A DNA stretch of 64,000 nt from Bacillus sp. NP157 (lineage in GTDB: Bacteria > Pseudomonadota > Gammaproteobacteria > Xanthomonadales > Rhodanobacteraceae): positions 1,922,001 to 1,986,000 of the forward strand of contig CP076546.1 of assembly GCA_018889975.1 (NCBI GenBank), given 5' to 3'. A model generated the notes under the pieces. That model was given only the letters and a program-made list of their open reading frames with translations, had not been told where the DNA came from and did no database searches. How positions within the stretch are numbered: position 1 is the first letter of the stretch; each line of letters begins with the position of its first letter. Below are positions 53,975 through 60,976 of this stretch, in pieces. Position numbers and translations under genes: made by a program.

Positions 53975-54431
53975 GGGGAACTCCTGTTGGTTGATGTCCA
54001 TTGATCCTGGCAACAGTTCCGAACCTGTCAAGGGGTTCAAAAGCACTGCAAAAAAGCTGCTTTTCGACGCGAAAGAGAGCGAGTGAACAACGCGACTTTG
54101 AACGTCGCGTTACCAACTCGGGCGTTCTAGGCGAGGCATATTGCGCGACGAGAAAGCGAGCGCGGAGTGCCTGATAACTGAAGCGAATGCGCGACGAGAA
54201 ACTGGCTCGCACTGAACGCGTCCTCCAAGGCACCGCCGCCGCAACACACACGGGTTGGAATGGGTACCTACTCCAACCCATGTGCCGATTCGGCAAGCAC
54301 AGCGTCCGGTTGCGCGTCACCCTGACATGGCCAGCGGTTCATGGCATCGTGTTTGCGAGCCCCGCCTGACCGAGGATGAGGCTCTGCAAGCGCGCGCGTC
54401 GCGCACATTTCCACTGTCCAGGGGATTTTTG
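53975..54431. other. Structured intergenic region, RWPW gene / peptide gene
   Basis: 457 bases without an ORF. It contains the promoter at 54,003-54,031; an imperfect hairpin around AAAAGCA/TGCTTTT (54,037-54,063); a perfect 8-bp hairpin AACGCGAC-TTTGAAC-GTCGCGTT (54,089-54,111); and GCGCGACGAGAAA repeated directly at about 54,146 and 54,188. It is unusually structured for an untranslated stretch; a small RNA or regulatory leader of the peptide gene is possible. Confidence 0.45.
54003..54031 (-). promoter_or_regulatory. Promoter of RWPW/GWPW operon 53,974
   Basis: Minus strand TTGACA (54,031 to 54,026), 17-base spacer ending GCC, AGGATC (54,008 to 54,003). The -35 start is 57 bases from the ATG. 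Confidence 0.6.
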
Positions 54432-54560
54432 ATGATGTACAACATCAAGCCGGGCCCGAAGCCCAAAAAGCCGGACGGCACGGACGACCGCCGCCGCCAC
54501 GTCGACCCGCCCAACAAGGGCAAGCATCCGACGCTGCCCGTTCACAAGCCTCAAAAATAG
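54432..54560 (+). CDS. Small basic Pro-rich peptide, copy 1
   Basis: 42-residue peptide with AGGGGA upstream of a double ATG. Lys, Arg, His and Pro make up half of it: PGPKPKKPDG, DRRRHVDPPNK and HPTLPVHKP are the main blocks. It is 38/42 identical to the peptide at 57,902. Of 22 differing codons, 18 are synonymous and 4 change the residue, the mark of a real gene under selection. It is likely unstructured; RNA, DNA or polyanion binding is only inferred. Divergent from the operon at 53,974 and convergent with the ankyrin gene at 54,693. Confidence 0.8.
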   Translation: MMYNIKPGPKPKKPDGTDDRRRHVDPPNKGKHPTLPVHKPQK

Positions 54561-54692
54561 ACTGCCGGATTCGGATGGGACGGATCATCCGTTTGAACGC
54601 CGGACGGATTGCCGGGTGGCCCACTCCCCCCGGCAATCCCGAACCATCGGCAAGTCCAGCGTTGCCAAACTCCGCGTGCACCCGCTGGGGCG

Positions 54693-55883
54693 CTAGAGGC
54701 GCTTCCTGGACGCCGTCGCGGCTGCACTGGCACCCTGCAAGCGCGTCGCGAGCATGTGCGCGTTGACGATGGCTGCAACCTCCGGCGGCAGGACATCGCC
54801 GGGCAAGCGGCCCATGTCATCGGGACCGTTGCAGGGCGCACCGTGGCTGATGAGCCATTCGGCCACCGTTTTCTCGCGGGCCAAATGCATCAGCGTGCGC
54901 CCACCCGGCCCGTGGATGCCGGACAAATCCACGTGTCCGGGAAACCCCGGAAGATACAGGTCGCGGTTCTTGACCTTCCGGTGGACGCCATTGATTCGCC
55001 GCTCGTCCTCAATGAAGTCGCAGTCGGAGAGGACGGCGCGGGCCGTCGCACTGAATCCGTCGACAGACCGGAAGCCCTGCCCGAAGTCGACTTCATGACT
55101 GCACCGCGGCCGCTTGCCGTCGGCGCCCAACGCCAGCAGGGCACGGACGCGCGCGGGCTCGCATTCGCGGAGCGCAACATCGAGTTCAGCGTCGACGGCA
55201 AGCGCCGCGCGCAGCGTCGGTCGCCGGGCCTGCGGGTTGTGACCGGACCGCCCGCCGGCAATCTGGTCGAACCCGAGGTCCTCCATGCCGTCGAAGACAT
55301 ATCGCGGCAGGGTCGCTTTCCAGCGCTCCGGCGGGATGACGGGCGAATCAGGTGTCGCGTATCGTGCCGCCGTGTGGTGCCGGACACAGGCGAGGATGGC
55401 GGGTGAGCGTCCGCGGTGGTCCCTGACGCCAAGCCGGACGTTTCTGGCAAAGGTCCCCTGCCCTGCGGGCTTGTTGAACGCCTCGAGCAACACGTCCCGC
55501 GTACCGGGTGCGACGGGGACGCCCTGCTCGATGAGGTAGCGGGCCACGCGGCGGCTGCGGGCAAAATGCAGCAGGGTCCGCCCGTGTGAGTCGACTTGCC
55601 CGATGTCACCACCCAGGTGGAGGACAGCCGGCAGCATGAGCAGGCCGTCGTGGTCATCATCAACGAGGACGGCCAGCGATGTCGGGGTCAGGTCGCGGGC
55701 CATTGGCGCCTTGCGCGGTTTGTACACGATGCCTTCCATCGCAAGGTGGATGGGCGTTGTGACGGCATCACGAAGGGCGACGAGGTTCCGGCAGGTGATG
55801 TGGCCGTCGCAGTCGGGCACACACTTTTCGCGGGTGTAGGGAACGGTGGTGCGGGGCAAGGGGGCGGCTTTGGAGGCTGGCAT
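54693..55883 (-). CDS. Ankyrin-repeat protein 3
   Basis: 396 residues from MPASKAAPLP. Two ankyrin blocks: one near 90-135 (LHLGGDIGQVDSHGRTLLHF, VARYLIEQGVPVAPGT) and one near the C-terminus (IHGPGGRTLMHLAREKTVAE, WLISHGAPCNGPDDMGRLPG). Between them are two further helix pairs including REEP-like Ala/Arg-rich segments (ARVRALLALGADGKRP). An N-terminal Cys/His group (CVPDCDGHITCRN) may bind zinc. It has its own upstream TTGACC element. Convergent with peptide copy 1. Confidence 0.78.
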   Translation of the reverse strand: MPASKAAPLPRTTVPYTREKCVPDCDGHITCRNLVALRDAVTTPIHLAMEGIVYKPRKAPMARDLTPTSLAVLVDDDHDGLLMLPAVLHLGGDIGQVDSHGRTLLHFARSRRVARYLIEQGVPVAPGTRDVLLEAFNKPAGQGTFARNVRLGVRDHRGRSPAILACVRHHTAARYATPDSPVIPPERWKATLPRYVFDGMEDLGFDQIAGGRSGHNPQARRPTLRAALAVDAELDVALRECEPARVRALLALGADGKRPRCSHEVDFGQGFRSVDGFSATARAVLSDCDFIEDERRINGVHRKVKNRDLYLPGFPGHVDLSGIHGPGGRTLMHLAREKTVAEWLISHGAPCNGPDDMGRLPGDVLPPEVAAIVNAHMLATRLQGASAAATASRKRL

Positions 55884-55910
55884 GCGGTGCTCGGTTGGGG
55901 ATTTCACCCA

Positions 55911-55937
55911 CGCTACCTGGCACCCGCGTCCGGTCAA
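55911..55937 (-). promoter_or_regulatory. Promoter-like element of ankyrin gene 3
   Basis: Minus strand TTGACC (55,937 to 55,932) with GCCAGG 13 bases on and TAGCGT at a 16-base spacing. Flanked by CCCC as in the two copies at 54,031 and 57,705. The -35 start is 54 bases from the ATG. Weaker than the others. Confidence 0.4.
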
Positions 55938-56140
55938 GGGGAATGACGGTGGGCAATCGGTCGCACCGGCAGGCATGGCAGGGACCGAGAGACCGTGCAG
56001 ACACGAAACGCCTTCCCTGCACGAGGCGTGGCCTGACCCACCGGGATGACGGACGTTGTGGTCACGACCGGACGTCGAGTGCGCCACCAGCCGTCCGTCG
56101 CTGGGAATACCGGTCGATGAACGCAGCAAGGCGCTTCGCG

Positions 56141-56791
56141 TCAGAGACGCGTCCGGACTGGGGACGCGTCGTTGGTGCTTTGCGCGAGGCTTCCATCGAG
56201 GATGACTTGCTCGACATTGTCCAGAAGATGGAGGAGTGCCGGGAAGAACAGCGCTGGGATCTGGGTGTCGAACCGGGCCGTTTTCAAGGCCCGCTGTTGC
56301 CATGCGGGTTCGTCGAGATCAGCTTCGGTCACCGACGTCGGCGGGAGGGGCGGCGGCGGCGCGTCTTGCCAGTACACGCCGAGCAGACGGACGCGATGAT
56401 TCATGCCGGTGCAGCGGAAGTAAGGCCGTGCCCACGGCTCACCGGGCCGAGGGTCCTCGTGTCCCAGGAAAAGAGGACGAACGGCCGATGCGCCGCTTAT
56501 GACCCAGGCGCGCACGCCGTCGCGCTCATGGTCGTGCCAGTGCATGGACGCCTCGGCAAACGCCATGAATTGCCGGTAGCGATGCTCGAAGACCGGCTGC
56601 ATGCAGTAAAAGGCAAGCATGAGGGCATCCAGGGAGGCAAAGTTGCCCTTCCCGTTGATGCGGTACACGCGCCGGCCCTTCTCCAGCCGCCAGACGTCGA
56701 TACCGCGGCCGGCGCGACGGATGGAATGGGTGGTGAGTCTCAGGCCAAGTTTGCTGAAATACGCCATGGTGCGCGGTTGGTAAAAAATCAT
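56141..56791 (-). CDS. RWPW/GWPW family protein 3 (divergent)
   Basis: 216 residues, AGGAG before the ATG. Shares the layout of the two other members: TMAYFSKLG (8-16), IDVWRLEKG, LDALMLAFYCMQP, LLGVYWQD (in the place of GWPW) and ARFD (172-175) with a trailing LLDNVEQVILDGSL that matches IDKIEAQVLEASL in protein 1. The two WPW motifs themselves are not preserved. It follows ankyrin gene 4 by 103 bases in the same direction and is probably co-transcribed. Confidence 0.6.
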   Translation of the reverse strand: MIFYQPRTMAYFSKLGLRLTTHSIRRAGRGIDVWRLEKGRRVYRINGKGNFASLDALMLAFYCMQPVFEHRYRQFMAFAEASMHWHDHERDGVRAWVISGASAVRPLFLGHEDPRPGEPWARPYFRCTGMNHRVRLLGVYWQDAPPPPLPPTSVTEADLDEPAWQQRALKTARFDTQIPALFFPALLHLLDNVEQVILDGSLAQSTNDASPVRTRL

Positions 56792-56894
56792 CGTCGTTCT
56801 CCTGTCATGCCCCACACTCGCAAATCCGTGGCTGGCGGCAACCGGGACGCGGCGAAGTGTCCACCGGCCCGATGGTTGCCCAGGTCTCCGTCGG

Positions 56895-57647
56895 TCACAG
56901 CCGGGGGATGCCCTTCTCCGACCCGTCGTGTGCGTCGGGGAGCGCGGCGTCGAGCACGAATGCGTCCAGCCTTGTGTGCCGGGCCTGCACGAGGGTTTGC
57001 CACGCATCGAAGAGTTCCGGGGCTTCACGCTGGAAAAGCTCGACCGCGGTTTGCCCGTAGATGTCCGGGACGTCCCCGGTGGCGCAGACTTCAACAAGCA
57101 CGGTCATCATCGCGTCCATCGTGTCGTCCGGGGTCTCGTGGTCAGGGCGTCTTGCGTCGACCAGTGCGTGGAGGGCGGTCATGTTGTCTTCGTCCGTCGC
57201 GTCGGGGTCGAGGTCCAGCGGAGACTGCAGGAGTGACGCGAGGAGGTTTGGTGCCCGGTTTCGCACCACACGTGTGATGAGTTCACCGTCATCGATGTCG
57301 TCATCCCAGTCCATGCCTTCTGCAATGAGCGCATCGAGCAAGACGGCCTCGCGGTCGATGCACAAGAGACGACCGATGGTGTGCCCTGCCCACTCGCCGG
57401 TCCCGGGCCGCGACAGGTCCGCGCCATGTCGACTGAGCAGTTCGACAAAGGGTGTCGGGTCGGGAGGCAGGTCCGATTTTTGCCAGGCCTGGATGAAGGC
57501 GCCGAGCGGATGGTCATCGTTGCCATCGACGCCATGGACGTCGGCGCCGGATTCAAGCGCCTGGGCCATCGCGGCGTGGTCGAGTGCTGCACAGGCATGG
57601 AAGAGTGTTTCGGTTGCACCAAGGGGTGCTTGTTGTCGTCCTGACAT
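56895..57647 (-). CDS. Ankyrin-repeat protein 4
   Basis: 250 residues with AAGGAG before the ATG. The most regular ankyrin protein here: TLFHACAALDHAAMAQALES, GADVHGVDGNDDHPLGAFIQ, FVELLSRHGADLSRP, LLDALIAEGMDWDDDIDDGE, NMTALHALVDARRP and a final GQTAVELFQREAPE. Very acidic, suggesting it binds a basic partner; the neighbouring peptide (57,902) is very basic, so a pair is possible but unproven. First gene of an ankyrin-RWPW pair. Confidence 0.82.
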   Translation of the reverse strand: MSGRQQAPLGATETLFHACAALDHAAMAQALESGADVHGVDGNDDHPLGAFIQAWQKSDLPPDPTPFVELLSRHGADLSRPGTGEWAGHTIGRLLCIDREAVLLDALIAEGMDWDDDIDDGELITRVVRNRAPNLLASLLQSPLDLDPDATDEDNMTALHALVDARRPDHETPDDTMDAMMTVLVEVCATGDVPDIYGQTAVELFQREAPELFDAWQTLVQARHTRLDAFVLDAALPDAHDGSEKGIPRL

Positions 57648-57676
57648 GGTGGAGCTCCTTTTTTGGTTTGTTTCAC

Positions 57677-57705
57677 CATCCTGGCGCGGGTCTGGGATCT
57701 GTCAA
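57677..57705 (-). promoter_or_regulatory. Promoter of ankyrin gene 4
   Basis: Minus strand TTGACA (57,705 to 57,700), 17-base spacer ending GCC, AGGATG (57,682 to 57,677). Almost the same as at 54,003-54,031. The -35 start is 58 bases from the ATG. Confidence 0.6.
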
Positions 57706-57901
57706 GGGGGGCTATCAGGCACGACAGCCCGCAGCGACCGGCAGGACATGGTGTGCGGATTCGGCAGGACTGCGGTACGACGCATTGCCAGGGCAGACAG
57801 CCCGTTGCGTCCGTGGCATCAATGCGAGGCGGTCGTGCCCGTCGAAAACCTTCCGTCTGGCGATGACCAAAACGAGCGACCTGGCCGCAAGGAGAACCTG
57901 C

Positions 57902-58030
57902 ATGACGTACAACATCAAACCCGGCCCCAAACCGAAGACGCCTGATGGCACGGATGACCGCCGCCGCCATGTCGACCCGCCGAACAAGCCCAAACATCCC
58001 ACACTGCCGGTCCACAAGCCGAAGAAGTAG
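57902..58030 (+). CDS. Small basic Pro-rich peptide, copy 2
   Basis: 42 residues, AAGGAG six bases before the ATG. The blocks PGPKPKTPDG, DRRRHVDPPNK and HPTLPVHKP are shared with copy 1 at 54,432; residues 2, 13, 30 and 41 differ. The flanking DNA of the two copies is unrelated, so it is not a recent duplication of a long segment. Divergent from ankyrin gene 4 and convergent with the DUF2513 gene. No function known to me. Confidence 0.85.
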   Translation: MTYNIKPGPKPKTPDGTDDRRRHVDPPNKPKHPTLPVHKPKK

Positions 58031-58174
58031 AGCGGGTTTCCCGCAGCCGACCGCCATATGACGGCCGGCGGCCAGAACCGTGCCATGCGCCCCGCGTCGC
58101 TGCATGGCGCTGGCCGGTGCGGCCCATCCGGACTCCGGCCGGTGCAACCGGACGTGGGCACACAACCCCGCCTC

Positions 58175-58555
58175 TCAACCGGGCGGGAGACCGACCATAT
58201 GGCGGACCGCAGCCTGCCCCAGTGCCTTGACGATTTCGAGCGTCGCGGTCGAGCCGACCTTCAGCGTTTTTTCCCTGACCGTCTTCCAGATCGTGTCATC
58301 CCGGAGCGTATCGATGAAATCATGCCCTTCCGGGCTGAGTCGGGTTGCAAGAACGAAGTCGGGCACCTGCGTGCTGTTGCCGAGATACGACGTCGGTTGC
58401 GGTCCTTCCGCGAGACCACCTTTCACAAGCAATGCGAGGTGATAGGCGACTTCCGCTTGCGAATGGCCAACAACGACGTGTGTTGCGTCGAGTGCCCCTG
58501 GTGCCGCCTCCAGATCGAGGAGGAGCCGGCGGATGAGATCCATGTCGCGCTTCAT
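58175..58555 (-). CDS. DUF2513 family protein
   Basis: 126 residues. MKRDMDLIRRLLLDLE at the start, VAYHLALLVKGGLAEG and LSPEGHDFIDTLRDDTIW identify DUF2513, a small family frequent in phages, plasmids and islands; the fold is predicted to be a winged helix. Possibly a regulator, but that is inference. GGAG lies ten bases before the chosen ATG. Confidence 0.8.
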   Translation of the reverse strand: MKRDMDLIRRLLLDLEAAPGALDATHVVVGHSQAEVAYHLALLVKGGLAEGPQPTSYLGNSTQVPDFVLATRLSPEGHDFIDTLRDDTIWKTVREKTLKVGSTATLEIVKALGQAAVRHMVGLPPG

Positions 58556-58710
58556 TCGGGGCACACTCCAATGTGTTCAATGACGTCCGGCCCAAGCTTG
58601 CCACAAGCCAACTGCGCCAGGCATCGTCATTGTGTAGGCATCGGCCTACAGACGGAGGAACGTTCCTGCCGGACAATGCGGGCCATTACGCCCAAACTCA
58701 CGGCAATGAC

Positions 58711-59103
58711 ATGCTGGCACCCGGTATCTGGCTTTACGTCGAAGAACGTCCCGCTGCAAAGGTGGGGAACGTCGGCATTCTTGCCGTGAGCGAATGGATT
58801 GTGGCGCCGGGCCCCGGTGGCCAGTCAACGCGGACGCTTGTCGGCACACGATTCTGGCTGTATGACGGAAAGCAATCCGTTCGCGCAAAGCCGCTGTTTA
58901 CCGTGGAGGACGCTGAGCTTGAGGCAAAGCGCATCGACGATGACGGTGGTGTGGGAAAACACAGTGCCCAGTTCAACAAATCGAAGTCAGACGCGTGGTC
59001 CCCGAGCATCGGTACCCTTCTCGTGAGTGACGACGAGATCGAATTCTGGGACTTGCCGGGCCCGAAGCGTGAGCGGATACCCGGAACAGACCACGGCGGG
59101 TAA
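58711..59103 (+). CDS. Hypothetical protein
   Basis: 130 residues beginning MLAPGIWLYVEERPAAK; the frame is open further upstream but that part is unlike protein. Compact, beta-rich look (VGNVGILAVSEWIVAPGPGG, TLVGTRFWLYDGK). No family recognised, no strong ribosome site, and the antisense frame is also long, so confidence is modest. Convergent with the gene at 59,108. Confidence 0.5.
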   Translation: MLAPGIWLYVEERPAAKVGNVGILAVSEWIVAPGPGGQSTRTLVGTRFWLYDGKQSVRAKPLFTVEDAELEAKRIDDDGGVGKHSAQFNKSKSDAWSPSIGTLLVSDDEIEFWDLPGPKRERIPGTDHGG

Positions 59104-59107
59104 CCGT

Positions 59108-59962
59108 CTAGAGCCTTGACCTGCGAGAGAGCCCGGTTGTTGCCTCCGGGAGCATGTGCAGGCGCCGGTGGATTTCCCTGTCGATTTCGTCGACCAAGAA
59201 TTGCCTCACGTTGCGCCACGGCCCCGTCCTGTCATGGTCGGCCCCCATCCCGCCTGCCTCGAAACCGATTATTTGCGCGACCGAGAGAATCGCCGCAGCC
59301 TGCCAGCCCTCGTCGCTGAGACGAATCCGGGCGCAGAGGATGCACCCTCTGGGGTCGTCGAAGATGGCAGGATGACACTGGCCAAGGAATTGCGGGACGG
59401 CAGGATGAGGCGTACCCCGGGCCCGGAGAAAGGCCCGGGTCTCGTCAATCGCCTGCAGGGGAAGTCCGGGCAGGGCTTGCCTCAATCGCAACCAGGTTTC
59501 AAACGTCCAGAGCCGGGCAGCGAACCGCGATTCAAAGTGGTCGCAAAGCGCTTCCATGTCCAAAAAATCGTCCGGCGAGCCTGGCCAGGACTCGCGGTGC
59601 ACACGGATGCAGTGCCCACCGTCCACTGCTGCTCCATCGTCCCCGATAATCGTGACGACCATGTCGGCCATCCGGAAGAGCGCCCGTGCGCGCTCGAACG
59701 TAAGGGAGACCCGTCTGTGGTCCGGCTGCCACCATAGGGACTGTCCGTTTTTCCCCGGGACCTCCCAGTGTCGGGGGCCGGCACCGAGCAGGCGCATCAT
59801 TCCGTCTGCGGTATGGACACACCGGAACGGGATTGGCGCCGTCCGGCAGAAGATGAACCTGCGGCGACCTTCGCCATCCATCCATGACGACAGGTTCCGG
59901 GCGCTCCACGGAAGCATGCCGAACAGGCTTTTGCCCCTCATCGCGTCTCTTCTTTCCATCAT
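59108..59962 (-). CDS. Hypothetical protein
   Basis: 284 residues; the start overlaps the stop codon of the gene at 59,959 (ATGA). Contains RRRFIFCRTAPIPFRCVHTA, WEVPGKNGQSLWWQPDHRRV and HPAIFDDPRGCILCARIRLS with a Cys-X-X-Cys-like pair. Trp-rich like the RWPW/GWPW family, but I cannot align it with confidence. Second gene of a two-gene operon. Confidence 0.58.
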   Translation of the reverse strand: MMERRDAMRGKSLFGMLPWSARNLSSWMDGEGRRRFIFCRTAPIPFRCVHTADGMMRLLGAGPRHWEVPGKNGQSLWWQPDHRRVSLTFERARALFRMADMVVTIIGDDGAAVDGGHCIRVHRESWPGSPDDFLDMEALCDHFESRFAARLWTFETWLRLRQALPGLPLQAIDETRAFLRARGTPHPAVPQFLGQCHPAIFDDPRGCILCARIRLSDEGWQAAAILSVAQIIGFEAGGMGADHDRTGPWRNVRQFLVDEIDREIHRRLHMLPEATTGLSRRSRL

Positions 59963-60390
59963 TCGATTCCTTTTTGCGCGTCGGACTCCTCGTACCCCAA
60001 AAGCAGCAGCACGCGTTCGACGTGATCCCGCTCCCACCCGGGGTTTGCCCAGCAGGTGCCGAGCGCCTTGCGCAGACCGGTGACAAGGCTTCTGGCCCCG
60101 GTGACATCGAGGAGGAGTCGGGTGTCATCGTCGAATGCACCGACCGGAAAGCCCCGCGCCCACATCGCGTGGAGGGCGTTGAGTGCGAAGCCGATGAGGT
60201 CGTTGCCAGGATTGGCCATGACGAGTTTGACGAGTACGCGCAAGCGGTCGCGCTCAACCCCCCGGGCAAGCGATGGGTCGATGTGGAAGAGCACCAGGAC
60301 TGTCCGGGTGACGGACTGCATGTTGGCAAGCGCCATGACGACGTCGGGGTCGGTTGAATCGAAGGCGCTGGAATATGCTTTGGCTGCCAT
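59959..60390 (-). CDS. Hypothetical helical-repeat-like protein
   Basis: 143 residues, GGAGG before the ATG. All-helical, with NPGNDLIGFALNALHAMWAR and VTGLRKALGTCWANPGWE; could be an ankyrin- or HEAT-like solenoid but repeats are not regular. Translationally coupled to the gene at 59,108. By position it corresponds to the ankyrin member of the other gene pairs. Confidence 0.55.
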   Translation of the reverse strand: MAAKAYSSAFDSTDPDVVMALANMQSVTRTVLVLFHIDPSLARGVERDRLRVLVKLVMANPGNDLIGFALNALHAMWARGFPVGAFDDDTRLLLDVTGARSLVTGLRKALGTCWANPGWERDHVERVLLLLGYEESDAQKGIE

Positions 60391-60976
60391 GTCACCGGCC
60401 TCCGTCGTGGGATGGAAGCGGACGGTCCGGAGGGCGTGTGAAGGCGGTCGCCGTCTTCACAAACTCCCGGAGCGGGACGCACGTGGCGTGAAAAACGGGC
60501 GTCGCCGGATGCACCGGAAACGACGACTTAGTGTTGGTCAGGAGGGGGTGGAAAGGGATCAGTTTCACAGGTTGGGTTCCGGTATTACTACGGACCCGAA
60601 CCGGGACCAAGTCACTGATCGGACAGCCCCTTCACAGCGGGGGATCAATGTGGCTTGGACCCTGAAATACGCCCCCCTTTGACCTAATTTTTGTAGTGGC
60701 ATTCAGGGCGGTACAGGATGCCGGGCGAGCCGAGCGATATCTCCGTCCCGCGTCCCGGACGGCTGTTACCGGCCACGCTGTCTTGCAATGCCCACTGCCG
60801 AACCGTCTTGGCACGATGGTGCGGTGTCCCGCCATGAGACGCTGGCGTGCTCCACTTTGTTGTGGGCGCGCGTTGCTCACAACAATCGTTCCTGCAGACG
60901 GCGCGGCGCCTGCACGTTGGCATAATGGCCGTCTGGCAAATCCACCCAGGACCACTTCCGGGAGCAATGTGCGTTG
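60391..60976. other. Intergenic region before the NACHT gene
   Basis: 586 bases with no convincing gene. It separates divergent units (60,390 leftward, 60,977 rightward) and must contain both promoters. A short imperfect repeat GGGTTCCGG / CGGACCCGAACC lies near 60,575. Antisense open frames in this stretch look like chance. Confidence 0.4.

Noticed and set aside
58734-59219. Minus-strand open frame overlapping the 58,711 gene
   Set aside because: Composition Pro/Ser/Arg-rich, overlaps the end of the coupled 59,108 gene; the plus-strand protein looks better.
59108-59962. Membership of the 59,108 protein in the RWPW/GWPW family
   Set aside because: Trp-rich and similarly placed, but the FPTL, WPW and FD landmarks are not in order; left as unknown.
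60650-60730. Possible insertion-sequence end before the NACHT gene
   Set aside because: The stretch recalled an IS end, but there is no matching inverted copy, no target duplication and no transposase frame in the window.
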